Below are positions 1-6,320 of a DNA stretch of 17,771 bases, piece after piece. Where the stretch lies: NCBI GenBank assembly GCA_026770585.1, contig MU646803.1, forward strand, positions 258,450 through 276,220, read 5' to 3'. Below the pieces are notes generated by a model. It searched no databases, was not told the origin of the DNA, and was given only the letters and a program-made list of their open reading frames with translations. A program made the position numbers and the translations under genes. Position 1 is the stretch's first letter, and the number at the start of each line of letters is the position of its first letter. The stretch is from Baffinella frigidus (taxonomy: Eukaryota > Cryptophyceae > Cryptomonadales > Baffinellaceae).

Positions 1-159
1 CTGCTATTTTACGCCTTGGTTTTATGCCTAACATAGCATATCCATTCTTAGGATCCGCGATGGTGTCGAGCCTGGAGAAAACTCCGTGCACTTTCCTGCT
101 ATTTTACGCCTTGGTTTTATGCCTAACATAGCGTATCCACCCTTAGGATACGCGATGGT
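1..159. repeat. 95-bp-period direct repeat carrying TGCTAT hairpins
   Basis: Bases 1-64 recur at 96-159 with only a few changes. Each copy opens with a hairpin of about 37 bp whose ends are TGCTAT and ATAGCA (2-38 and 97-133). The same sequence occurs in reverse orientation in the right arm of the foldback element at 15595-15964, so these look like two end fragments of that mobile family. No coding potential is visible. Confidence 0.8.
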
Positions 160-257
160 TTCAAGGCTTGAGAGCCCTCCTCAACGACCGGGCGGCGGCG
201 GCGCCGCTGCGACGAACCAGGTTTGGGGTTCAGGAGCCTGACTTTTCGTCACCTTAT

Positions 258-355
258 GCGTAGGAACCCCCCTATGTCCCTACGGGTTGCCTACCGTAGG
301 GTCGTATATCTTACCGCTTATGGGTTATTCACGAAATTCCTTGGAAGTCCACTGT
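258..355 (+). repeat. CCGTAGG module, copy 1 of 3
   Basis: A G/C-rich module of the form cGTAGGAACCCCCCTATG, CCTACGGGTTGCC, TACCGTAGGGTC recurs at 1741-1800 and 17471-17531. In copies 1 and 3 similarity continues to a CTGTGTGG motif about 50 bp further on. Short GTAGG/CCTAC complements within it could form a stem-loop. It is a dispersed non-coding repeat; I cannot assign it to a known family. Confidence 0.6.
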
Positions 356-397
356 GTGGGAGGTTCATGGACTCTGTCCTGGGTGAAGCGCCTGCTT

Positions 398-538
398 TAA
401 TCTCCATACAAGTATTAATTAATTGCTCTTGGGCAACGAAACTTCCTACACGATTTGCTTATAAAAGTAATAGTAGAGCATTTGTGTAGTAAATTTCGTT
501 ACGCCAAAAGCAATTAATTAATACTTGTATGGAGATGA
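398..538. mobile_element. MITE, constant-core family, ATCTCCATAC arms (141 bp)
   Basis: The inverted arms at 400-451 and 484-536 match at most positions and start ATCTCCATACAAGTATTAAT. The outermost bases, TAAT at the left and TCAT (reverse complement) at the right, fit the terminal pattern of the other family members. The central part, from about 433 to 507, is the core shared with elements at 1326, 5406, 10690, 13375 and 16763 (CTACAC, then GTGTAGTAAA). No clean 4-bp target duplication is visible here. It is non-autonomous and too short to encode a transposase. Confidence 0.8.
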
Positions 539-720
539 ATTCAGGGCTACACACAAGCGAGCCGTGTGACTTTGCGAGGTTGATCCAAACCAAGTACTCG
601 CGTAGCTGCTTCGATGAACCTGGTTCAGGGCTTAGGGCGCAGGGTTTAGTGTTTAGGGTTGATGGTTCAGGACCTTTTACATGATGACGACGAACCTGGT
701 GCAGGGCTGTTGTATCTTGT

Positions 721-831
721 TACATCAGTTGCTTTACACGGAGTCTACATCAGTTGCTTTACACGGAGTCATCACCGAAGGAATACACGGTGGCCACGTT
801 GGCTTAGAGTTGGCTTAGAGTTGGCTTAGAG
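721..831. repeat. Two small tandem repeats (25 bp x2, 11 bp x3)
   Basis: A 25-bp unit beginning TACATCAGTTGC is repeated exactly at 721-745 and 746-770. A separate 11-bp unit, TTGGCTTAGAG, is repeated three times at 799-831. Both look like replication slippage in non-coding DNA. The surrounding stretch 541-936 otherwise shows only dispersed fragments such as GAACCTGGTTCAGGG. Confidence 0.9.
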
Positions 832-936
832 TTGATGAGTTAGGACCTAGTACATGATCATGAATTCGCCGTGCGTGAGGAGCGGCTTCACCTTCTACTT
901 TAGACGTGACCGGGAGCAATCATAAGTTGGCACAAG

Positions 937-968
937 GGAAGAATGTACAGGATCCTGTACATTCTTCC
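937..968. repeat. Perfect 32-bp palindrome centred on GGATCC
   Basis: The 16-bp arm GGAAGAATGTACAGGA is followed directly by its exact reverse complement with no loop. The next pair outward (g936, a969) does not match, so the palindrome is exactly 32 bp. Two more perfect palindromes of this length and with central GATC lie at 7304-7335 and 13599-13630, yet the arm sequences are unrelated. Confidence 0.95.
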
Positions 969-1020
969 AAAAGTTGACTCACGCCTACTGTTGAGTTGAC
1001 TTTTGCAATTGACCACCCTC

Positions 1021-1090
1021 AGGTCCAGCGTAGGCCCTCTGAGGCTGGTGGGTCGAGGTCCAGCGTAGGCCCTCTGAGGCTGGTGGGTCG
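1021..1090. repeat. 35-bp tandem duplication
   Basis: A unit beginning AGGTCCAGCGTAGGCCCTCT and ending GGTGGGTCG occurs twice, at 1021-1055 and 1056-1090, without a visible difference. The lack of divergence suggests a recent slippage or unequal-exchange event. Confidence 0.95.
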
Positions 1091-1100
1091 AAGCTGGTCC

Positions 1101-1248
1101 GGGGTTCGGGGTTCGGGGTTCAAAACCTAGACCCTGAACCCTGAACCCTGAACCCTGAACCCTGAACCCTGAATCCTGAACCCTGAACCCTGAACCCTGA
1201 ACCCTGAACCCTGAACCCTGAACCCTGAACCCTGAACCCTGAACCCTG
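1101..1248. repeat. CCCTGAA heptamer array (telomere variant)
   Basis: After a short GGGGTTC run, about 17 head-to-tail CCCTGAA units run to 1248 with only rare changes. CCCTGAA differs from the plant-type telomere unit CCCTAAA by one base. Its homogeneity contrasts with the degenerate CCCTAAA tract at 2389-2638 and suggests local amplification of a variant unit. Confidence 0.9.
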
Positions 1249-1321
1249 CCCTAAAATGGTTTCGAGTCTGGATAAGCCTCCACAACGACCGGGCGGCAGC
1301 GCCCGGCCGCTGCGACGAACC

Positions 1322-1469
1322 AGGTTTATCCGGGGAAACCTATTTTTCTTTCATTTGATTCCAATGAAAATTACTACACGAATGATTTAATATTACTAGT
1401 AAGCACGAATTGTGTAGTAATTTTCGTTTCCATCAAATGAAAGAAAAATAGGTTTCCCCGGATAAAGGT
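1322..1469. mobile_element. MITE, constant-core family, TTATCCGGGG arms, TSD AGGT
   Basis: The 140-bp element spans 1326-1465, with arms of about 54 bp beginning TTATCCGGGGAAACC. It is flanked by a 4-bp direct repeat AGGT at 1322-1325 and 1466-1469. The core is AATGAAAATTACTACAC, then AATATTACTAGTAA, then GTGTAGTAATTTTCGTT. The target GACGAACCAGGTTTGGGG appears uninterrupted at 211-226, next to a shared upstream block, giving an empty-site paralogue. The element at 5406 has the same arms. Confidence 0.92.
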
Positions 1470-1510
1470 TGGGGTTGACGGTTTAGGGTTACAAATAGGC
1501 GAGCCGTGTA

Positions 1511-1651
1511 ACCACTTAGCAGCGACCGAGGACCTTGTCGCCTTGAATTCAAGGTGCAATTCCGAGTAGTTTAGAGGGCAATGGATAAGATTCTGGTACA
1601 AATCGTTTAGATGGACTGTATCCGTGAAGCCCCCGGTGGCTGCTAAGTGGT
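1511..1651. repeat. 141-bp inverted repeat ending ACCACTTAGCAGC
   Basis: ACCACTTAGCAGC at 1511-1523 is mirrored exactly by GCTGCTAAGTGGT at 1639-1651, with weaker complementarity inward. The size matches the MITEs nearby, but I see no target duplication and not the shared core. A related CTAAGTGGTGCACG fragment lies at about 1720. It is probably a decayed transposon. Confidence 0.6.
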
Positions 1652-1716
1652 GCGGGGAAGGACCGGTCGTTTTTGAGAATGTCGAGGAACATCTGCCACT
1701 CTGTTTCACTTCGAAC
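1652..1716 (-). CDS. Possible exon fragment (low certainty)
   Basis: On the minus strand a CAG acceptor-like site (1718-1717 on the plus strand) is followed by an open stretch reading VRSETEWQMFLDILKNDRS and a few more residues before it runs into the inverted repeat at 1511-1651. The residue mix looks protein-like, with an amphipathic FLDIL segment. There is no second copy to test codon conservation and I do not recognise a family. It could be chance. Confidence 0.2.
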
Positions 1717-1740
1717 CTGGGCTAAGTGGTGCACGATTAA

Positions 1741-1800
1741 TCCGTAGGAACCCCCCTATGCCCCTACGGGGTGCCTACCGTAGGGTCCTAGGTCTTATCG
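1741..1800 (+). repeat. CCGTAGG module, copy 2 of 3
   Basis: This copy reads TCCGTAGGAACCCCCCTATG, then a CCTACGGGG block and TAGGGTCCTAGGTCTTATCG. It ends at the same TCTTATCG sequence as the copy at 17471. Confidence 0.7.
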
Positions 1801-1840
1801 GTTGATCCGAGCCGGCTGCGCTGCTGCTACGAATCTGGTT

Positions 1841-2006
1841 CAGGGTTTAGGGCTTAGGGTTTAGGGTTTAGATAGAATCTATTGGAAACCCATAAAATCA
1901 CAAACTCCTGGAGGTTGTAGTGCGGAATCCGGACGGACGCCATGGTTTTGGGTTTGGGGTTTAGGGTTTAAGGTTTAAGAGGTTAGGGTTTAGGGTTTAG
2001 GGTTAC
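1841..2006. repeat. Short TTTAGGG patches
   Basis: Runs of GGGTTTAG units appear at 1841-1872 and 1947-2006, separated by about 75 bp of unrelated sequence. They are interstitial telomere-type repeats on the G-rich strand. No gene is visible between them. Confidence 0.8.
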
Positions 2007-2074
2007 AAACAGGTTTCGAGCCTCGCATCTCGCCCGTGTCTTTTCGCCTCACTCGAAAGAACAAAATGCAACCC

Positions 2075-2205
2075 ACACGGTGGGCTACGAAGGTTTCGTT
2101 GGGGCCGGAAATCCAGGTGTAACGTGACTATTGAAAAAAACGTTATATTTGATTGTCTTGAGGCAAGTTGACTTTCGATGAAAGGTTCGTAGCCCACTGT
2201 GCGGA
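2075..2205. repeat. Inverted repeat with GTGGGCTACGAA arms
   Basis: Left arm CACACGGTGGGCTACGAAGG (about 2075-2099) pairs with the reverse complement of TTCGTAGCCCACTGTGCGG (about 2178-2205), with a few mismatches. The loop holds a short A-rich segment and CAAGTTGACTTT. It is probably a decayed MITE. Confidence 0.6.
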
Positions 2206-2388
2206 CGGGGGGGGGCACGGGTTATGCCGTGTAACATCCGTCCACTCTCGCCAAAAGTCAACAGCCCTAGCGGGAGTCGGCGGACGCGTCACGAGGGTGG
2301 CCCGAACTGAACACTCGCGTGTTTTCCTTCCGCCCGTCAGAAGTTCACCCGAAAGACCCCCAAAACGCTGGGGGCCTCTCGGCCGAAC

Positions 2389-2638
2389 CCTAAACCCTGA
2401 ACCCTAAATCCTGAACTTTAAACTCTGAACCTTAAACCCTAAACAATAAACCATAAATCATAAACCATAATTCCTAAATCCTCAACCCTAAACCCTAAAC
2501 CCAGAACCCTAAACCCTAAACCCTAAACCCCTAAACCCTAAACCACAAACCCTAAACCCCATACCCTCAAACCTAAACCCCAAACCCCAAACTCCAAACC
2601 TCAAATCCCAAACCCCAAACCCTAAACCCCAAACCCTT
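2389..2638. repeat. Degenerate CCCTAAA telomere-type tract
   Basis: About 250 bp of C-rich-strand heptamers, mostly CCCTAAA with variants such as CCCAAAC, CCATAAA and CCTGAAC. It grades into a CCAAACCCC run and ends at a TTTAG that immediately precedes an exon-like fragment. It may therefore sit inside an intron of the PDZ gene remnant. Confidence 0.9.
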
Positions 2639-2647
2639 CCGGTTTAG

Positions 2648-2675
2648 GTGGACGACTTTATAGAGCGGATCAACG
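2648..2675 (+). pseudogene. Decayed duplicate of the PDZ exon start
   Basis: After GGTTTAG, the sequence GTGGACGACTTTATAGAGCG, then GATCAAC, parallels the intact exon at 2874 (GTGGGCGACGTTATAGAGTG, then GATCAAC). The reading frame is VDDFIERIN, where the intact copy has VGDVIEWIN, and it hits a stop within seven further codons after entering a GTTGAC repeat. The invariant-type glycine of the PDZ GD motif has become aspartate. The shared TTTAG acceptor implies that the exon was duplicated with its intron end. Confidence 0.6.
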
Positions 2676-2800
2676 GACTATTCTCAAGTTGACATGCTGG
2701 TAGTTCGGTACAAATCCGTCAACTTTGCATTTGACGGAATCGAGCCCGGGATTTCCCTTTCGGTGAGCCTAAATAGACTGAGACAGAGTTAAAGAGCGCG
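2676..2800. repeat. GTTGACATGCT repeat, copy 1 of 3
   Basis: The block CTCAAGTTGACATGCTG, about 20 bp of spacer, then GTCAACTTTG, and downstream GAGCCTAAATAGACTGAGAC recurs at 11607-11720 and 12283-12400. GTTGAC and GTCAAC form a short inverted repeat around a loop of about 25 nt. In the other two copies the block is followed by a GTGACGG module. Its origin is unknown. Confidence 0.7.
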
Positions 2801-2873
2801 AGATGCGAGGCTCCAAACCTGAACCCTAAACCCGAAACCCTAAACCCCAAACCCCACACTCCAACCCCTTTAG

Positions 2874-2939
2874 GTGCAGGTGGGCGACGTTATAGAGTGG
2901 ATCAACGACGAGAAAGTCCTGGGGAATCCCCTCAAGGAG
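2874..2939 (+). CDS. PDZ-domain exon, first part (22 codons)
   Basis: The exon is bounded by CCCCTTTAG and a GT at 2940. It reads VQVGDVIEWINDEKV followed by LGNPLKE. The VGDxIxxIN signature is the strand-loop typical of PDZ domains, which bind C-terminal peptides of partner proteins. Spliced in phase 0 to the exon at 3753 it completes the second half of a PDZ fold. The first half, with the GLGF carboxylate-binding loop, is not visible upstream, so the gene is either split by more introns or broken. The GTCTCC donor is weak. The PDZ assignment comes from my recognition of the motif, not from a search. Confidence 0.65.
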
Positions 2940-3752
2940 GTCTCCCCGAAACCCGAAACCCGAAACACGAAACACGAAATCCAAAACCCGAAACCCGAAA
3001 CCCGAAACACGAAACACGAAACCCGAAACCCGAAACACGAAACTCGAAACCTGAAACCCGAAACCCGAAACACGAAACCCGAAACCCGAAACCCGAAACC
3101 CGAAACACGAAACCCGAAACACGAAACACGAAACACGAAACACGAAACCCGAAACCCGAAACCCGAAACACGAAACACGAAACCCGAAACCCGAAACACG
3201 AAACTCGAAACCTGAAACCCGAAACCTGAAACACGAAACCCGAAACCCGAGGCCCGAAACCTGAAACACGAAACCTGAAACACGAAACACGAAACACGAA
3301 ACACGAATCCCGAAATCCGAAACCTGAAACACGAAACACGAAACGCGAAACTCGAAACACGAAATCCGAAACACGAAACACGAAACCCGAAACACGAAAC
3401 ACGAAACACGAAAATCGAAAATCGAAAATCGAAAGCCGAGACCCGAAACACGAAATCCGAAACCTGAAACACGAATCCCGAGACCCGAAACCCGAAACCC
3501 GAAACACGAAACCCGAAATCCGAAACACGAATCCCGAGACCCGAAACCCGAAATCCGAAAGCTGAAACACGAAACACGAAACTCGACACTCGAAACACGA
3601 ACCACGAAACACGAAACCCGAATCCCGAGACCCGAAACCCGAAATCCGAAACCTGAAACACGAAACACGAAACCCGAGACCCGAAACCCGAATCCCGAAT
3701 CCCTAAACCCTAATCCCTGATCCTTCAACCATAAATCCTAACCCCAAAACAG
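2940..3752. repeat. CCCGAAA heptamer satellite filling the PDZ intron
   Basis: Roughly 760 bp (about 2946-3710) consist of 7-bp units CCCGAAA, CACGAAA, CTCGAAA, CCTGAAA and ATCCGAA in irregular order, ending in CCCTAAACCC and an acceptor CAG. The unit is the telomere heptamer with A changed to G at one position. This removes the TAG in its complement, so all three minus-strand frames stay open for 226-300 codons and spell FRVSGFG-like periodic peptides. Those frames are by-products of the repeat. The whole tract lies exactly between two exons of one PDZ domain, so I read it as intron sequence. Confidence 0.85.
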
Positions 3753-3827
3753 GTGGAGAGGCAGCTGATGGGGCTTCCCGGCCTCCCTATCCGGATTACC
3801 CTCCTCCGCCCCGAATTTAGGGTTTAG
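3753..3827 (+). CDS. PDZ-domain exon, last part, ending in TAG
   Basis: Following AAAACAG, the frame reads VERQLMGLPGLPIRITLLRP, then EFRV and a TAG stop at 3825-3827. The helix segment VERQLMGLPG and the final strand PIRITLLRPE are the usual close of a PDZ domain, and they join in phase to the exon at 2874. The stop lies in a TTTAGGGTTTAG telomere-like motif, so the true exon may instead end near 3821 at AGG/GTTTAG and continue elsewhere. No other domain of the protein can be seen. The exon pair is the best-supported coding sequence in the window. Confidence 0.65.
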   Translation: MERQLMGLPGLPIRITLLRPEFRV

Positions 3828-3866
3828 GAAATCGGCGCAAACCTAAACCCTTTGCGCCGATTTCCT
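3826..3866. repeat. Hairpin with telomeric loop
   Basis: AGGAAATCGGCGCAAA is followed by CCTAAACCC and then the exact reverse complement of the arm. One more pair, t3825/a3867, extends the arms to 17 bp. The loop is a telomere-type unit, and the right arm runs directly into the TATCCC element. Confidence 0.9.
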
Positions 3867-3970
3867 ATCCCTTAAGTGGCCAGTAGGCTCGTACGCCCTA
3901 CTGTAGGGCCCTAGGACCTGCCTAGGACCTCTTGGCCCTCAAATTTGTCGGCATGGCCACTTAAGGGATA
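3866..3970. mobile_element. TATCCC MITE, copy 1 (105 bp)
   Basis: Terminal inverted repeats TATCCCTTAAGTGGC (3866-3880) and GCCACTTAAGGGATA (3956-3970) are exact. The interior has CAGTAGGCTCGTACGCCCTA and TAGGGCCCTAGGACCTGCC. Copies of nearly the same length lie at 8612-8717 and 10001-10105, and a left-end fragment at 8273-8315. No target duplication is evident. It is non-autonomous. Confidence 0.85.
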
Positions 3971-4026
3971 CCCGGCGCGCCCCTGGCGTGCTTACGAGCC
4001 TGTCAGAGAGAGCCCCGTGTTACACT

Positions 4027-4068
4027 GGACACAGCCGCCATGTATGCACCCCCACCACGGCTGTGTCC
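4027..4068. repeat. Hairpin GGACACAGCCG
   Basis: GGACACAGCCG (4027-4037) pairs with CGGCTGTGTCC (4058-4068) around a 20-nt loop. Similar sequence (GGCCGCCAT to GGCTGTGTC) is found at 5908-5940 inside another repeat, so this is a fragment of a dispersed element. Confidence 0.75.
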
Positions 4069-4089
4069 TTTAGGTCCTTTAGGTTCGTA

Positions 4090-4178
4090 CAGGGGAACCT
4101 CGCTCATAAGAAAAAGCCCCCGCCCTAGGAACACCATAGGGCCCTAGGCATAGGCCCCCTGTAGGGTCCTAGGGGGGG
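4090..4178. mobile_element. TACAGGGG MITE, left half only
   Basis: TACAGGGGAACCTCGCTCAT opens a copy of the family seen complete at 4590-4711 and 8155-8272. It continues through the GGGCCCTAGGCATAGG middle to CTAGGGGGGG, then stops where the CCTTTAGGT element begins at 4179. The missing right end suggests interruption or deletion by that element. Confidence 0.75.
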
Positions 4179-4553
4179 TCCTTTGGTCCTTTAGGTCCTT
4201 CAGGTTCTTCGAGCTCCCACCATAGGCGGACACCGGAACTGGTTCTGCAGAAAAGCCATGCTTCCTGTAGTAGGGACGACGAGAGAGGGCGCGTGTATTC
4301 AACGTGGAGAGATCACGCGCAAGACCTGACCCTAGGTCCAGAGAGAAGGATTGACCGCTCACGAGCGCAGTAAGTACACAAGCGAGAGATGAAGTGCGTT
4401 TATCGCGGATCCACACCAAGCCTCGCAGCGGATTTGTGAGAGAGGACCGCAGAGATGCCCTCTCCTAGACCATGGAAGATGATGCAGAACCAGTTCCGGT
4501 GTCCGCCTATGTTGGGAGCTCGAAGAACCTAAAGGACCTAAAGGACCTAAAGG
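4179..4553. mobile_element. CCTTTAGGT inverted-repeat element (375 bp)
   Basis: The left end contains TCCTTTAGGTCCTTCAGG, TTCTTCGAGCTCCCA and GGCGGACACCGGAACTGG; the right end at about 4473-4553 is its reverse complement. The tips are short direct CCTTTAGGT subrepeats. The interior of about 210 bp has no convincing coding sequence. Other ends of this family are at 4832-4873, 6639-6726, 7011-7080, 7597-7686 and 7983-8069. A minus-strand open frame of 91 codons runs through it but is repeat-derived. Confidence 0.8.
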
Positions 4554-4589
4554 TATCTTTACTCACGTGGTTAGGCAATCCTAGTTGGC

Positions 4590-4711
4590 TACAGGGGTAC
4601 CTCGCTCATAAGAAACTGCCCCACCCGAGGACCCTACAGTAGGACTATGCCTGGGGCCCTATGGTGGTCCTAGGGGGGGGGGCGCTTTCTTGTGAGCGAG
4701 GTACCCCTGTA
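4590..4711. mobile_element. TACAGGGG MITE, full copy (122 bp)
   Basis: Ends TACAGGGGTACCTCGCTCAT and ATGAGCGAGGTACCCCTGTA-like (actual right end has TGTGAGCG) are complementary over about 27 bp. The middle carries the GGACCCTACAGTAGG and GGTCCTAGGG blocks typical of the family. No clear target duplication is visible. Confidence 0.8.
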
Positions 4712-4750
4712 ATAAAACTTTCTTGTGAGCGAGGTACCCCTGTAATAAAA
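4685..4750. repeat. 33-bp tandem duplication of a MITE right end
   Basis: A unit beginning CTTTCTTGTGAGCGAGGTAC and ending CCCCTGTAATAAAA occurs at 4685-4717 and exactly again at 4718-4750. It spans the element end and the first bases of flanking DNA, so the duplication postdates insertion. Confidence 0.9.
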
Positions 4751-5119
4751 TGGCCACTTAGGGCGCGACAAGTGGACCGCACTACATGTAAGTGGATCAC
4801 TCTCAAGTTGTGTTCTGACCATGCTGTTGTGATCCGAAAGGAAGCATGGCCTTTTCTGCAGGATAAGTTCCGGCGCCGAAAGAGGTCATTTTCACTGTAC
4901 ACAATGGCGGCCACGGTGTTCGTGATCCCATTAATGTGCGTCTTCTCTCTGCCCTCACGACTCTACCTGCACTGAGCATGAGCGTTTGGCCTTGGTGGGG
5001 GTGCATAAATTTATTGTAAATACATATTCAGGGGGTTCTCGAAAGGGCACGCACCGTTTCAAGAGGATTCCTAGGCTTCTAGCAGTAGGGATATGAGGGT
5101 TCTTGTAGTCTGGAGAACC
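4751..5119. other. Repeat fragments, no gene seen
   Basis: This stretch holds a reverse fragment of the CCTTTAGGT terminal repeat (about 4832-4873, GGAAGCATGGCC to AAGTTCCGG). It also has a block near 4903-4960 (ATGGCGGCCACGGTGTTCGT) that resembles 6068-6120. I see no exon with supporting boundaries or duplicated codons. Confidence 0.6.
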
Positions 5120-5343
5120 AGTATTGAACACCATCTTTACAGTGGACCTACCCTAACACATACCCGTCGGGGCCGGACTGATTGAGTATGCGTGGAGGGT
5201 AGGTATGCGTTATGGTGTCCACCCTTCAGGCATACTTCCTTGCAGGGGGAAATCGGGGACCGGCCGAAGGAGTATGTGTGGAGGGTAAGTATGTGTTACG
5301 GTAGCCTGTGTTAGGGTAGGTGGACTGTAGTATTGAACACCAT
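5120..5343. mobile_element. Inverted-repeat unit flanked by 15-bp direct repeats
   Basis: ACAGTGGACCTACCCTAACA at 5139 begins a 22-bp arm mirrored exactly at 5307-5328. AGTATTGAACACCAT stands immediately outside at both ends (5120-5134 and 5329-5343), separated from the left arm by only CTTT. Inside, two copies of GAGTATG(C/T)GTGGAGGGTA lie at about 5185 and 5270. The layout suggests an inserted element with a long target duplication, but 15 bp is long for a DNA transposon, so a recombination origin is also possible. Confidence 0.65.
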
Positions 5344-5401
5344 TGAATGCGTGGCATCAGCATCTAGCTTGATCCCACCGCTCGCGCCCTGTTCGAGTGG
5401 C

Positions 5402-5548
5402 ACTCTTATCCGGGGAAACCTATTTTTCTTTAGTTTGATGGCAAGGAAAATTACTACATAAATGCTTTAATATTACTAATAAGAACGAATTGTGTAGTAC
5501 TTTTCCTTGCCTCAAACTAAAGAAAAATAGGTTTCCCCGGATAAACTC
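5402..5548. mobile_element. MITE, constant-core family, TTATCCGGGG arms, TSD ACTC
   Basis: The element is 5406-5544 (139 bp), flanked by ACTC at 5402-5405 and 5545-5548. Its outer arms match the element at 1326 and its core reads AAGGAAAATTACTACAT, AATATTACTAATAA and GTGTAGTACTTTTCCTT. Paired substitutions in the two arms relative to 1326 (for example AATGAAAA/TTTTCGTT against AAGGAAAA/TTTTCCTT) keep the hairpin. Confidence 0.93.
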
Positions 5549-5713
5549 GCACCACCGCGTATCCCATCGTTAAGCTCACAGGAGCTCCAACCACGGATAC
5601 CTCAGATGTCAAACCAAACACATGTAGAGGTTTTTCATGAAGTCATGAAGATCCCTTGAGCGATGCAGCATCGCAACTCACTCGCGTGTTTCAGCAGTGA
5701 TATCCACCCCATG

Positions 5714-6260
5714 CTCGACCGCGGAAAGATCATGTTCATTGCACGGAGAGAGCCTTTTCGTGTGACCACGTTAGTGCTGCTCTTTTCGTGTGACCACGTT
5801 GGTCCTAGGGGGGGGGCACTTTCTTATGAGCGAGGTACCCCTGCAGCTCGACGCAGAGGGGCAACTACAACACAAAAAGATGGAGAGCTTTATCACTGCC
5901 AACACGGCCGCCATTTATGAACCCCCGCCGAGGCTGTGTCTGAGCAGGACCTCGAGAAAGGACACGTTGAGTACAGAAAATGTACCGCGAGGCAGACTGA
6001 AAGAGACCTGCATTGATACCAGCATGGCCAGGGCGAGGCGTGTCCTTCCTTTCGAGTCACCCCTGCACATGGTGGCCACGCTGTTTTCGGTCCCACTAAT
6101 GCGCGTGTTCTGTGGCCCTAAGACCGGCCCTAGGAGGGTGCACCGTCTTATGCGCTAGGTAGCTCTGCCCCTGAAGCCTGGGACAGAGCAGAGATATACG
6201 CACGGCGCGTATATCTCTGCTCGACCGCGAAAAGCTCATGATCAGTGCACGGAGAGAAAC
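5714..6260. repeat. Composite of dispersed repeat fragments
   Basis: CTCGACCGCG, AAAG and TGCACGGAGAGA form a block seen at about 5714-5755 and again at 6221-6260. TTTTCGTGTGACCACGTT occurs twice at 5757-5799. At 5805-5850 there is a TACAGGGG right end, followed by CAGCTCGACGCAGAGGGGCA, which recurs at 8383-8402. A plus-strand open frame of 122 codons crosses the region, but it is built from these repeats and its homologue at 8353 diverges into (CA)n, so I do not call it a gene. Confidence 0.6.
6186..6222. repeat. Perfect 16-bp-arm hairpin, 5-nt loop
   Basis: GAGCAGAGATATACGC (6186-6201) and its exact reverse complement (6207-6222) flank ACGGC. The next outer pair does not match. Arm length equals that of the three 32-bp perfect palindromes, but here a loop is present. 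It directly precedes the second CTCGACCGCG block. Confidence 0.9.
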
Positions 6261-6320
6261 TCTACGTGACACCACGTTGCTGCAGCACAGCGTTCTCGAG
6301 GCTGCAACGACGCCGGCTCC

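Noticed and set aside
856-924. 21-codon frame after CATGATCATG (MNSPCVRSGFTFYFRRDREQS)
   Set aside because: It looks protein-like but is too short, with no duplicate, splice signal support or recognised motif.
2320-2390. Acceptor-like TTTTCCTTCCGCCCGTCAG followed by KFTRKTPKTLG
   Set aside because: The polypyrimidine tract is good, but no donor follows before the CCCTAAA tract and the peptide does not resemble the first half of a PDZ domain.
2389-3710. CRISPR-like spacing of short repeats
   Set aside because: Units are contiguous heptamers with no spacers and the sequence is eukaryotic.
2826-3728. Open frames of 300, 263 and 226 codons on the minus strand
   Set aside because: All three frames are open at once because the 7-bp unit lacks stops. 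The peptides are pure FRVSGFG-type periodicity from CCCGAAA DNA and would shift with every indel.
4144-4975. Open frames of about 90-104 codons on both strands
   Set aside because: They read through MITE terminal repeats; matching peptides at 6554, 6684 and 7686 reflect conserved repeat DNA, with several frames open in parallel.
5790-6158. 122-codon plus-strand frame beginning inside a TACAGGGG right end
   Set aside because: It consists of repeat fragments that recur elsewhere (4903, 8353) with frame-breaking differences.
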